This document shows, in pieces, positions 53,846 to 64,000 of a DNA stretch of 64,000 nucleotides. This DNA comes from Vitis vinifera. Lineage: Eukaryota > Streptophyta > Magnoliopsida > Vitales > Vitaceae. Every line of letters starts with the position of its first letter. The stretch's first letter is position 1. The stretch spans positions 22,543,501 through 22,607,500 of the forward strand of contig NC_081812.1 in the NCBI RefSeq assembly GCF_030704535.1, read 5' to 3'. The notes under the pieces were generated by a model, which worked only from the letters and a program-made list of their open reading frames with translations, was not told where the DNA came from and did no database searches. The translations under genes were made by a program, and so were the position numbers.

Positions 53846-54049
53846 ATGGCGCAAGTTAGCATCGCGAAGGCCTTTATGCTCGTTTTCGTAGTCGCGATCT
53901 TCTCTGCGGCTGCCACAGTCTCGGCGCTGGATAACTCACCTGCGCCGGCCCCATCGCCGGACGCTGGATCGGCGTTCTCCCTCCCGCTATCCGGCGCTGT
54001 TGTTGCCTCCTCTCTCGTTTTTTCTCTACTCGCCTTTTTGAAGTACTGA
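53846..54049 (+). CDS. AGP: Arabinogalactan peptide, array copy B
   Basis: 67 residues, identical to copy A except Phe for Leu at residue 11 (KAFMLV). By eye the 204-base coding sequences differ at one base (TTT versus TTA), while the promoter and 3' UTR carry many more changes and indels. It shares the derived Leu at the mature N-terminus. Signal peptide, SPAPAPSPDAG core and GPI tail are as in copy A. The near identity of the coding part points to a recent duplication or gene conversion. Confidence 0.92.
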   Translation: MAQVSIAKAFMLVFVVAIFSAAATVSALDNSPAPAPSPDAGSAFSLPLSGAVVASSLVFSLLAFLKY

Positions 54050-55184
54050 GTTTGGCTATGTGAGAAGTTTTCATCGTGGAGATCGTGGATTCACTCTGTA
54101 GAGACATTGATGATTGTATTTGATTTATTCATGATCTACATTATTTATTTATTTTTAAGTAAATAAAATTTTAATTAATTTTGTTACATTGATCTGTCTA
54201 TTCCCTTTCTGATTCCCCCTTTCGCAAATTCTATTTTGTCATTAAAAATTATGCTATAAGTTTAATAAATAATAAAACAATATGGATTTGAACCTCCTTT
54301 AAACTAAAATTCAGTTGTGGTGCAAAATGGACTAAAAAGGGACTAATGCATGAATGGTAACTTTTTTTTTTTTTCTTAAAAAAAAAACATTAAATGAGTA
54401 TTTTTGTCTTTTATGTTTCCTCGTGGATGCTTGCTATTGAAAATCTTATTTTTTTTATTTTCCTCTTGTATTGAACAACTAGGTTCCATTTTTTTCCATC
54501 CCAACCACGAATGGTTAGGGGTCTATTCTTATGGTATGTTTGAAAAAAATCAATATTCAATACATTCATGTCTTACCACTCATTAAAAATAGCTAAAATA
54601 TCTTTTAAAATTTATTTTTAAATTTTGAAATAGTAAAACTTTTTTACCCCTTCGATTTCTTAAAATAATTTTTTTTTAAATACTTGTCTTCGTTTTACTT
54701 AAAGACTCAAAACAATTGAACTTAGGTACAAAATAACGAAAAGTAAAAAAAAAAAAACGCACACACAAATATACATATAAATAAATAAAACTTAAGTCCA
54801 ATAATCATCTATTAACACCACTTTTATTTTATAACACTATTGATCGTCATACATTCTACATAATTAAACTATGATGGAAAACTATTTCTTGAAGTTTAAT
54901 TCTGAGATAATTTTAACAAAGAGATTATCATGATCAATGATGACGTGGATTAATTGTCAAAAATATCAAACATCGGATTAGGGCCCTCCTAAGTAATTAA
55001 AGATATCCATAGGTAAAAATAGGAGAAAATAATCCCTCAAGGGTAAAAAGGAGAACACCGGTTCTCTGGTGACCTTTTCCCTTTGGGCCCAGTCCTAAGA
55101 GACGTTGGGTGGATCTCAAAAGGCAAAACAAGATTTAAGGAGAAGGTTCGGCGCCTCCTCCAACCCAACCGACCTAGCTGTGGA
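54050..55184. other. Spacer between copies B and C
   Basis: 3' UTR of B (homologous to A for about 180 bp), then AT-rich DNA. The last 150 bases, with GGTTCGGCGCC and AAACAAGATTTAAGG-like sequence, belong to the duplicated upstream unit. No genes. Confidence 0.5.
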
Positions 55185-55289
55185 CCAATCGGCACATGCC
55201 AAATGAGCTGTTGGTACAGGTGGCAGCACCTGTCCAGCTGTCACTATTCACCGTGGGGTCCACACTTCTCGCGCAAACCTCCTATATAT
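55185..55289 (+). promoter_or_regulatory. Promoter module of AG-peptide copy C
   Basis: CCAAT (55185-55189), ACATG (55194-55198), TGAGCTGTT (55204-55212), GTGGGGTCCACAC (from 55253) and TATATAT (55283-55289). The TATA start is 152 bp before the ATG. Confidence 0.75.
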
Positions 55290-55434
55290 CGACCCCTCGT
55301 TCTGAAGCCCAGTCACATCTTCCAGGTGCTCTCCGCTCGAATAGTTTTCCTGTGTCTCTGTCTCCGGTTGGTTGGTTCTATTTCTCTGCTCTCTTTCAGC
55401 TTTCGAGTTGGTTTTAGTGCTCTGTCCTTCATCA

Positions 55435-55638
55435 ATGGCGCAAGTTAGCATCGCGAAGGCCTTCGTGCTCCTTTTCGTTGTCGCGATCTTCTCTGTGGCT
55501 ACCACAGTCTCTGCGCAGGATAACTCCCCTGCGCCGGCTCTATCGCCGGACGCTGGATCTGCGTTCTCCCTCCCTCTATCCGGCAGTGTTATAGTCTCCT
55601 CTCTCGTGTTTTCGCTTCTCGCTCTCTTGAAGTACTGA
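55435..55638 (+). CDS. AGP: Arabinogalactan peptide, array copy C
   Basis: 67 residues. A signal peptide starts MAQVSIAKAFVLLFVVAIFS and ends TVSA; the mature core is QDNSPAPALSPDAG, where one Pro of the PAPAP run is Leu, so one fewer hydroxyproline site is expected than in A and B. GPI tail SGSVIVSSLVFSLLALLKY. Upstream DNA over about 400 bp is similar to that of copies A and B, placing C in the same subgroup. The Gln at the expected mature N-terminus is the ancestral state. Confidence 0.92.
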   Translation: MAQVSIAKAFVLLFVVAIFSVATTVSAQDNSPAPALSPDAGSAFSLPLSGSVIVSSLVFSLLALLKY

Positions 55639-57151
55639 GTTCGGATATTTGAGAAAATTTTAATTTTTATGTGAGGATTGAGGATTGTACTTGATTCATT
55701 CATGATCTATATTATTTATTTATTTTAAGGAAATAAAATTTATTTTATTTTATCACATTGTTCTGTTTATTCCTGAGAAATGGAGAACTTTTTGTATGCT
55801 TGGACCTCACGAAACATTGCACAAACTTCATGTGGACCAAATCTAATAATGAATTTGAATTTGAAAAACAATAATAACAAATTGGGATCATTCGTCATGT
55901 TGTGGGTAATACTTTTCTAAGGATTAAACATTTGAAGCGATTTCTTGTCCGAAACCACTTATAATTACGCGTGTTTGACCCTGTTTCAGTTTTGTAATTT
56001 TTGTCTTTGTTTTTCCTCAACATTATATTAAATTTTTTTGAATATTTAAATTGGGTTAGAAAAACTTTTTATATTCCCAATAATAAGATCGAAAGTAATT
56101 GCCATACGTTTAATATATATACAATTTCTAATAATGAATATAGATTTTTAAAATACAAATATCAAACGCGTATTTGGAAATTGTTTATTTTTAATAATAA
56201 AAAACAAATCTACAACTTTAAAAATAGAAAGGAAATCAACGAAAATTAATCTTATAACTAAGAAAGCGGTTTGACAAAATTTTGATAAAAAAAATATGTT
56301 TTTTTAGAAATATTTTAAAAATAAGTAAATTTCATTAGTGTTTTTAATGTTTAAAAAAAATATGGATTTGAAATTTTATTAAATGTTTTTATTATTTTAA
56401 ATTAAATGGAAAGTAAGAAAAATAATAATAATATTTGATAAAATTTTAAATGATTGATGATTATATAGATTTAATTCAAATTTTAAATGAGATAAATGAA
56501 ATTAATCTGTTTATTATTATTTTGAGGAATATGGAATGATTTTTATATTTTATATAAGTATATAATATTTTTTTTTAAAAATGATCATCAAAATTAAAAA
56601 TATTTGAATTTTCAATGATTTTTTTTATAGAATTTTTAATAATAATTTTGTATAAATAATGCCACATAAACGACAAAATATCTTTGGTGATTGGGCTTTA
56701 CGTGTAAAAAAGAAAGCTGAAAATGGATCACCTAGCTTTGGTGACTTTTCGTCAGTTCCACTTTCCAAGAGAGCCGTTATAGATTTTTCAAAGTAGAGAT
56801 ATTTTTGAAAGCAACGTAAAACGGCCACTTCTTGGCTTTCGTGTTTCACACGTAATTAGAAATTTAGAAGAAGCATCTTTTTCTTTGTTTTGTTTTGTTT
56901 TTTTTCCACACCCATGAATTGAATGGTATGTAGAGAGTTGAATGGATCGAATCATAAAAAGCCAGCCCCTGACCGAGTCACTGAGTCATTATGTCTCAAT
57001 AATGATTCCTAACGGTGAATCGTCGAATTCAGATTTCTTCCAAACTAAATAGTTTGTAATTTATATTTCTATATTGAGATGTGGGGCATTAGAGACAAGG
57101 AACGTGTCAAATAAGAAGTACTGCGCCACCCATCGCCAGCCCCGCCGTGGA
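55639..57151. other. Spacer between copies C and D
   Basis: AT-rich, no supportable ORF. The 82-codon ORF at 56001 is Asn/Lys/Ile-rich, as expected by chance in such DNA. Confidence 0.5.
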
Positions 57152-57259
57152 CCAATCAGCACATGCCATTAATGAGCTGTTTGGTATACGTGGAAACCTA
57201 TGACCAACGGTTCCCATTCACACTAGACCCACGCGTCTTTCCAAAGCTACCTATTTATA
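57152..57259 (+). promoter_or_regulatory. Promoter module of AG-peptide copy D
   Basis: CCAAT (57152-57156), ACATG (57161-57165), TGAGCTGTT (57173-57181) with a 7-base spacer, and TATTTATA (57252-57259). The GTGGGGTCC box of A-C is replaced by a weaker TAGACCCAC. The TATA start is 121 bp before the ATG. Confidence 0.7.
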
Positions 57260-57372
57260 GAACTCATCTTCTCAAACCCTAATAGCATATTCTCTCAAGA
57301 GTTCGAAAACACTTTCATCTCTAACCTCTCTGTTTTCTCTATTTCTCGTTGTCTTACGGAGTTTATTCAAAC

Positions 57373-57570
57373 ATGGCCCAAGTTAGCACCGTGAAGGCCA
57401 CTATGATCCTCTTTGCTATTGTGATGTTTGCTGCAGCTGCTACAGTCTCGGCACAAGAAGTTTCTCCGACTCCATCGCCGGATGTTGGATCAGCCTTTTC
57501 CGTACCTCTCCCCAATGCCATGATTGTTTCATCTCTGCTCGTTTCTCTCATCGCTCTCATAAAGCATTGA
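57373..57570 (+). CDS. AGP: Arabinogalactan peptide, array copy D
   Basis: 65 residues, starting MAQVSTVKATMILFAIVMFA. The mature core is the shortest of the intact MAQVS copies: QEVSPTPSPDVG, with Thr-Pro and Ser-Pro in place of Ala-Pro pairs, so glycan attachment may differ. GPI tail PLPNAMIVSSLLVSLIALI ending KH. An extra in-frame ATG exists 24 bases upstream, but MAQVS is conserved across the array and is chosen. Confidence 0.9.
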   Translation: MAQVSTVKATMILFAIVMFAAAATVSAQEVSPTPSPDVGSAFSVPLPNAMIVSSLLVSLIALIKH

Positions 57571-59400
57571 AATGGGATTCGAGATGTCGAAATTATCTTT
57601 TATGTATTGATTTTATAGAAGGATCGAGTATTGTATTGTACTTATTATTGAGGATTGTATTTGATTTATGGATGATTCTCATTATTTTATAAATAAATAA
57701 ATAAAATTTTAATTATCTTTGATTGTTATCATTTTTGTTTTATTATTGCACTTTTTGATTGCAAAAAAATGCTTTAAAGCATTGATTTTATTATATGTCT
57801 CTATTTTTCTCATTTGATAATTTGGATGAGAATTGAAATATTATAGGATCGCATATTAACATTTAAACATGTATTTAATAGCAAAAATTCAACCGATTAC
57901 CTTGATTTATGTCATGGGAAGTCATTTCTTCTCCCTCTGATATCCAATAAGCTGCTTTTTGGGTGTGTGATTGTTCGAGAATTATGGATCAATGAGCTCT
58001 TCCCTTACCTTCCAAAATTCAGTCCAAAGTGCAAATATATGTGTTTGAGTCAGTCAAGTAAATTAAGATGAATCCATAAAAAATAAAACAATAATATGTA
58101 TCTAGTCCCCTTATGGATCACAATACAAAAAATAAATTAACACTTATTTATGATATTATCAAATTGATTATGTAAGTCCATACATAAAAATTCCAACAAA
58201 TTTTACATGTTTTTTCTTATTTAATAATTTTAGATATTTTTCTTTAATTTAAAATAAATAAGATATTTAACAAAATATTAAATTAATGAAAGTTAATTAT
58301 ATTTAGACAAAACTAAGTGAAATTATCCCTTAGTTTAAATTGGTAAGATGCTTGTACTTTTTCTTAAAGTAGGTGTCCTAGTCTAGAACAACCAGCTTTA
58401 CAGCTTACCAGATTTCCAGAATTATTACCCATGTGCCAACCCAAAATTTGGCACCAAAATCATTTTATTTTATTTTATTTCTAAATGTTAATGGGTAATT
58501 ACAACATACAAATTTTTTTGGAGAAAATTATGCTTTATAGAACTTGAAATTGACCATATGAATGACATAATTGACAGAAAATATATGAAATTGTAAAAGA
58601 TAAAAATACCAAAGAAAATGACACATAAAATCTTTTTAAAAATTGATTGATTGCACACATGGTAATGATCCCGAAAAATATCTTAATTTTTTATTTGATT
58701 AATATAAGAAAATGTTATTTACAAAATATCTTTCTTTTTTTTTACAAAAACCAATTTCTATTTGAATTAGAAAATATTTATAAAAAAAATAATTTTATGT
58801 TATAAAAAAAAACTCTCAAATTTATTAAGAAAATAACTATAATTTATTTATTTTTATGTTTCTAATTTTCGGTTTAGATTTTTTACCCAATTGGTCAAAG
58901 CACAATTTTCCCCATTTTTTATTCACATTCATCATTAAATGAATCAAATATTTGAAGGCCTTTCTCCTTCAATAATGTGCTACAGGGGAATTGAACGTTG
59001 GGCTAATGCCACCCTCACCATTTGCGTGACAACAAGGATTTGAATAGCAGCAATTAACTATTGCCAGCTTGGAAAAAGAAACCTTAGAAAGAAAAAAAAA
59101 ACTAACGTTCATTATTCAAAATTAATCAGTCTTTTTGTATTTTATATTATTAAATTAATAATAAATATTATAAAAGAACAATTGGGTGTCACATGCCGAC
59201 ATGAGGAGTCTAAGACCAACTGGCACATAACACAATCAGTTCCCGGGAAACTCGGCTTTTATCATGTTTAATAATAAATAAATAAAAAATGATTTAAGAT
59301 TAATATATTACATTATTTTTCTTATTCTTACAATTTAAAATTGAATTTAAAAGTAAAGTAATTATCGAGGAAGAATCCACCACACTGTACCCACTCAGCC
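57571..59400. other. Spacer between copies D and E
   Basis: AT-rich DNA. No ORF, tRNA or transposon end could be supported. A tRNA-like A-box at about 58333 was examined and rejected. Confidence 0.5.
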
Positions 59401-59506
59401 ACATGCGCCCGTTGAGCTGTTGTCTAGTGGCTGCCTGGCTGGGCCGCTTCACCAGCTGTTATTATTCGCAGTGGGCCCTACTTGCCACTCCAACGTCCTA
59501 TATATT
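59401..59506 (+). promoter_or_regulatory. Promoter module of AG-peptide copy E
   Basis: ACATG (59401-59405), TGAGCTGTT (59413-59421, 7-base spacer), GTGGGCCC (about 59471, matches the class II TCP core GTGGNCCC) and TATATATT (59499-59506). No CCAAT at the usual place. The TATA start is 129 bp before the ATG. Confidence 0.7.
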
Positions 59507-59627
59507 TGGGGTGGCTTCCTCTCTCGGTCTCACCAGCCCTAAGCCACTCTCAAAATCACTCGCCTCCTTTCTCTCTCTAACTCTCCCTCAGTTTCTCACC
59601 GCCGATCAGCTTCTCCACTGTTCACCA

Positions 59628-59834
59628 ATGGCGCAAGTTGGCATGACGAAAGCCTTAATGCTTGTCTTCGCAGTGGTGGCAATCTTCTCTACGGCTGCTA
59701 CAGTGTCGGCTCAAGATGGCGCCCTGGCACCGGCTCCGTCGCCAGACGTCGGATCTGCGTTCTCCGTACCTCTCTCCGGCGCTGTTATGGCTTGCTCTCT
59801 TGTCCTCTCTCTTCTCGCTCTCCTGAAGCCTTGA
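59628..59834 (+). CDS. AGP: Arabinogalactan peptide, array copy E
   Basis: 68 residues, starting MAQVGMTKALMLVFAVVAIF. Mature core QDGALAPAPSPDVG, then the GPI tail SGAVMACSLVLSLLALLKP. One Val more in the signal peptide than copies A-C. A Cys occurs inside the hydrophobic tail. MAQV is taken as the start because of conservation; a longer upstream frame starting ATG at 59403 would read through the promoter module and is not credible. Confidence 0.92.
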   Translation: MAQVGMTKALMLVFAVVAIFSTAATVSAQDGALAPAPSPDVGSAFSVPLSGAVMACSLVLSLLALLKP

Positions 59835-60768
59835 GTTCCGATCCATGAGAGATTGCAGATTTTGTATATGGATTGAAATTTGAGGATCGTATTAAATTTA
59901 TTCTTTGTTCATTTGGGAGCATTATTATTGTTACCATTTTGTGTTATTATTTTATTATCATAATGATATAAGAGATTTATACTTATTATGTCGGATCCGA
60001 TCTGCGTGATGCTCTCTCTTCTCTTTTCCTCAAGAGATTGCCATTCTGATTTTCTTCCAACGAAGCGAATTGTTCTTGCAAAAGAAAACACTAAACCATA
60101 AAGTATTTTTATATTTAAACACGCATGCATATGCTGTTTTCCATATTTATTTTCATTGAAATATCATAGAGAATTTTTTGTAGGTAATTTTATTTAATAT
60201 TTTTTAAAAATCTAATCACTGATATCTTCCCTTTTAAGCTTTTAATTTATTAATGGAATTATTAAAATTAGAAGTTAAATAGAGATGATTACTGACTTAG
60301 TAATATGTATTATAATAAGAAAAATATATTTAATGTAATAATTGTAAATTTATTTAAATTTAAAAATTTTCACTTTATTCAATTAAAATTTCTTATACTA
60401 ACCTTTTATTTATATATTTCTGGACCCCGGCCGCATGATTTGCGTTGATGCAAGATAAAGTCTACAAATTAACGGATATTTCCAAAAGAAGAAGGGTAAC
60501 GGTCATCACCAAATGTTATTTTATTATGTTAATATTTAATAGTTTTTAATTTCCTTTTTATAGAAAAATAATACAGAGGGACCCACCAACATAGCTGTAA
60601 AGACACCAACACTGCACTTCACATGTCCATTTCAGCGTACGGTTGAATTGTGACACGTCATCAGAGTTGGTCTCCAAAGTGGGCCCCACACGCCGCTGCA
60701 ATTCACGAACGCTGTTGCTTATTATTCTCTCCCGGTTTCCAGATTGTTCTGTTGTTTATCTTTCAGTA
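59835..60768. other. Spacer and promoter of copy F
   Basis: AT-rich to about 60580. Closer to copy F are ACATG (60621), a CACGTCA G-box-like site (60654) and GTGGGCCCCAC (60679-60689, TCP-type), but TGAGCTGTT is absent and no clear TATA box is seen. Confidence 0.55.
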
Positions 60769-60975
60769 ATGGCGCAAGTTAGCATGAACAAAGCCTTGAT
60801 GGCCGTCTTCACAGTCGCGGTAGTCTTATCTGCGGCCGCTACAGTATCGGCGCAGGATACTTCGCCGGCCCCGGCTCCATCTCCAGACGCCGGATCGGCG
60901 TTCTCCCTACCTCTCCCCGGCGTTTTCATTGTTTCCTCTCTCTTCTTTTCCCTTCTCGCTCTTTTGAAACCTTGA
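60769..60975 (+). CDS. AGP: Arabinogalactan peptide, array copy F
   Basis: 68 residues, starting MAQVSMNKALMAVFTVAVVL, with mature core QDTSPAPAPSPDAG (full PAPAP run) and GPI tail PLPGVFIVSSLFFSLLALLKP. It is closest to copy E in its KP end. Its promoter lacks the TGAGCTGTT element found in six other loci, so its expression may differ. Confidence 0.92.
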   Translation: MAQVSMNKALMAVFTVAVVLSAAATVSAQDTSPAPAPSPDAGSAFSLPLPGVFIVSSLFFSLLALLKP

Positions 60976-61262
60976 GATTTATGGATTGTATTGGATTCAT
61001 TCTTTGTTTATTGAATGATAATGTTTATGAACAAAAATCATGGTATTATTTTCGTTGTTCATGGGAGGGCTTAAAGCTTCGATTCACTTATTGCATAAAT
61101 AGAAGCTTGAATCTCAATTTGATAGTGCAATAGCACAAAAATAAAATAAAATAATTGATCTATAAACGTATTCGATTGGATCAGTCATAATTATAGAAAG
61201 AAACCACTTCTTGGAGGCTCCTTTTCAATATTTTTTCTTAATGAGAATACCAAATAATAAAA

Positions 61263-61322
<60 letters not shown>

Positions 61323-62645
61323 ATTGAATAACAATTATACTAATCGAATTGAGTGGTTGAATTTTCCCTTTTGAGAAAACAAAAAAAAAGAAAAAAAGGA
61401 AAGGAAACGCTAGGTAAGATTTTGGGATCGGAAGATTATTCAAGGTTTTTTAAATTGGGTCAAAAATTCATATTTTATGCACATTTAAGCTTAAAATCCA
61501 AATAAAGTGTAAAAATTAAGTTGAATGATATTTTTCATTAATCCTTAAAATATTTTTAAACCCTTTGCATTGAGTGTAAATTTTATTTATTTTTCCATTT
61601 TTTTTCATTAAGTATTAATCATTTATAACTTTTTTTTTTTAGAGATATTGAATCTTTTTATTCTTATTATAAGCAAAGATAAAAAAATTTCATATAAAAT
61701 TTAATGGATAATCAATAAATGAAATTTAATTATTTTTATTATTTTCATATAAAAAATACTACTAAACAAGGTTTTTAATTTTTATTTTTTAATTAAATGT
61801 TTTTTTAATCATATTACCATTTTTTAGAAAGTATTTTTTAAAATAGTTTTTGAACTTAATTTTTATTTACTTATAATTTAAAATATAAAATAATGTTGAT
61901 TTTCAATTATTTATAAAAAAAAAATTTTAAAAATAATAAAAAATTCAAATGGTTAAAATATAATTATTATGGTTACATGAATAATGGTGCGATAAAAAAG
62001 AAACTTATATGAAAGTTTAATGGGTATTTTGATATTTTAATATCTTATATGATTTCGATATGTTATGTTATACTTATCAAACTTTAATTTTTGGCCCAAA
62101 ACACAATTATACCTTTTAAATTTAACCGTACCAATCACGGACTAAAGTGTCAGCTAAAAAAAAACATAATGGAACTTTTGGTTTCGCCGCAGAGATGTGT
62201 TGAATAGCTTTTTTTTTAACGTTTCTTCTTTTTCTTTTCCTACGGTAAAAATTAGGGTTTGAAAACGACATACAACGGTTGGTTATGCTTTATATTGAAA
62301 ATAAATATTGTCTTTAAATATTTTTATTCAAAAATTCAGTTTTCAATTATTTTTTTTAGTAGAACAGATGGGATATTTTTTTTATATCAAATATATTTAA
62401 GTTCTAGTTTTTAAAATAAATTTCCATTTACCTTATCGTCTAAAAATATTTTGCATTTTTGAAAAATAACCTGCATTTCTTATTTATTTTTTTAATAATA
62501 ATAAACGAATACACAAAATGTGATGAATGTGATGATGCTAAAAGCATAGCTGAAAAAGGAGAGGGAAAAAAAAAATTGTTTCCATATTTTTTCCTTTCCT
62601 TTCCAACAAATACTTTCGGCGTGAGCCACCGACATCAACGCTGGG
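60976..62645. other. Spacer between copy F and the pseudogene
   Basis: AT-rich. A long (AT)n microsatellite lies at 61266-61320. No gene. Confidence 0.6.
61266..61320. repeat. (AT)n microsatellite, about 27 units
   Basis: 55 bases of uninterrupted AT repeat, the longest in the window, likely variable in length. Confidence 0.95.
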
Positions 62646-62750
62646 ACATGCCGAAGTTGAGCTGTTCGGTGAAGATTGTGGCACGTCACCATATGTCACA
62701 TCATTAGTGGGGCCCACACACTGTTTTTAAACTCCTCTGGCTCTATATAT
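62646..62750 (+). promoter_or_regulatory. Promoter module of the 62833 locus
   Basis: ACATG (62646-62650), TGAGCTGTT (62658-62666, 7-base spacer), GTGGGGCCCAC (62707-62717, TCP-type) and TATATATT (62744). All elements are intact although the coding sequence is broken, which suggests that the break is recent. Confidence 0.7.
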
Positions 62751-62832
62751 TTGACCCTCTAATGCTAGGCGTGACAGACGTTCTAATCTGCTCTCAAAGT
62801 TTCTAGATCATTTCCCTTTTTATCGTTCACTA

Positions 62833-63036
62833 ATGGCGCAAGTTAGCATCATCAAAGCCTTAATGCTCGTCTTCGCAGTCGCGATTATCTCCGCGGCCAC
62901 TACAGTCTCGGCGCAAGATGGTTCTCCGGCGCCGTCTCCGTCTCCAGACGCCGGATAGGCATTTTCCATTCCTCTCTCCGGTGCTGTCATTGCTTCATCT
63001 CTGATCCTGTCTCTTCTCGCTCTCTTGAAGCAATGA
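62833..63036 (+). pseudogene. AGP: AG-peptide locus with a single nonsense codon
   Basis: 68 codons in one frame from ATG to the final TGA, homologous throughout to the array: start MAQVSIIKALMLVFAVAIIS, core QDGSPAPSPSPDAG, tail LSGAVIASSLILSLLALL. At 62956-62958 the codon after DAG is TAG where the others have TCG or TCC (Ser). The product would stop after 41 residues and lose the whole GPI signal, so it would be a secreted, unanchored AG peptide or nothing. There is no other lesion and the promoter is intact. It may be a young null allele or a sequencing error. Confidence 0.85.
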
Positions 63037-64000
63037 GCTCCGATCCGTGAGAGACTCTCATATTGCATTGCTACCGGTTGATTTTGTATGGTGATTGTAT
63101 TGAATTCGTTCTTTTTTTTTTTTTTTTTTTTGTTTTTTGTTATGAAGAATTATAACAAATTTACATTTCTTGCTTTGGATTTGGTCGTGCTGCACCTGTA
63201 ATCTCTTGTTCACGCTTCACAAGATTTATTTTAAAAAAAAATTTACATCAAGGATCTGATTGAACTTTTGGGGGATCCGCGCGATCGACTTTCATGTATT
63301 TTGTATCTCTCGATGAAGCTAGAGGAACAGAAATAGGCAGTGTTTATACCTTCTTGCTTGTTCACGCAATATCTAATAATAAGTTAATAACAATGTTTTC
63401 AAAAGCAGTTTCACCACATTTTCAGTAGCGCATGTATTTGATTGAATTAGAAAACTCTTTACTGATTTTTAAAAAATAAAAAAATTGTTTCAAAAACTTT
63501 TTTAAAAAAAATATTTTACCAAATTCAAATTCATAGCGACAGATATTCATCAACGGTTGCTGAAGTACTTATATTTTATAATTTTGCTTTACAATGAAGC
63601 ATAAATAAAGTTTACAAAAATATGAACATGTATTGATATAAGGGGCATAATAAATTTATTATTGATAAATAAGAGGATAAAAAAAAATTATAAAAACCGT
63701 TGAACTCACATTAATTTGAGAATACGAGATTTTAAAAACAACATAGACAACTCTATTTGGAGTTCATTTGTTTAGTTAGTTTATTAGATGCATAAATTAA
63801 ATGTTCTATTATTTCAATATTTATCACCATGATTCTTTTAACATATACCATTTGAAGTTTCATGCTTAGACTAGAGAACCAGTGGGAGAAAATATGTTTG
63901 AATATTTATTTTTTGTTTTTCATTCTTTAAAAATTCAAAAAATAGAAAAAGTGAAAAACTAATTTGGTTGGTGTTTTCATATTTGAGTTTATGATCAAGG
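63037..64000. other. Right-hand flank
   Basis: AT-rich with a T-run at 63112-63130. No ORF or repeat of note. The array may continue beyond the window, but nothing here shows it. Confidence 0.5.

Noticed and set aside
55248-55703. 151-codon minus-strand ORF over AG-peptide copy C
   Set aside because: Reverse-strand shadow of the GC-rich AG-peptide gene and its promoter; similar antisense frames occur at other copies for the same reason.
58325-58400. tRNA-like A-box (TTAGTTTAAATTGGTAAGA), possible SINE
   Set aside because: No B-box matching GGTTCRANNCC at the right distance, no A-rich tail and no target duplication were seen.

Overview
This is nuclear DNA from a flowering plant, almost certainly a woody eudicot. 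GT-AG introns of very uneven length, AT-rich intergenic DNA full of small transposon relics, and plant-only families (double-AP2 factors, A20/AN1 SAPs, arabinogalactan peptides) all show this. Grapevine (Vitis) would fit, but that is an inference from general look, not a demonstrated match. Exon chains were built by eye from splice sites and reading-frame continuity; in each multi-exon gene below the summed coding length is a multiple of three.

Layout. 1-8.9 kb: a 7-coding-exon gene on + for a coiled-coil protein of the plant 'gar2-related' type, then a MITE and a doubtful small ORF. 8.9-11.8 kb: a double-AP2 transcription factor of the WRI1/AIL type on -, including a 9-bp micro-exon. 15.1-17.85 kb: a two-exon LRR receptor-like kinase on - whose kinase domain lacks catalytic residues. 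18-26.6 kb: gene-poor, with a MITE, a tRNA-type SINE with perfect target duplications and short tandem repeats. 26.7-28.6 kb: an A20/AN1 stress-associated protein on - with a 5' UTR intron. 30.2-35 kb: a DNAJC9-type J-protein on +, with E2F, TCP/site-II and telo-box motifs in its promoter and a LINE relic in intron 1. 37.6-41.5 kb: a 13-exon NIMA-related kinase on +.

41.9-63.0 kb is the most striking part. One AGP23-like arabinogalactan (AG) peptide lies on -, followed on + by nine AG-peptide loci over about 18 kb: seven intact (44742, 49268, 53846, 55435, 57373, 59628, 60769) and two broken (46070 with a stop and a frameshift; 62833 with one nonsense codon). Six of the nine share an upstream module, ACATG-N(5 or 7)-TGAGCTGTT, placed 76-88 bp before a TATA box. 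Copies 49268 and 53846 have coding sequences that differ by one base, while their flanks differ much more. A decayed Ty1/copia gag with a nested insertion lies between them.

The genes do not form a pathway. The AG-peptide array is a birth-and-death family of GPI-anchored wall/plasma-membrane peptides. The J-protein and kinase pair may be an old microsyntenic block and both types fit growing tissue.
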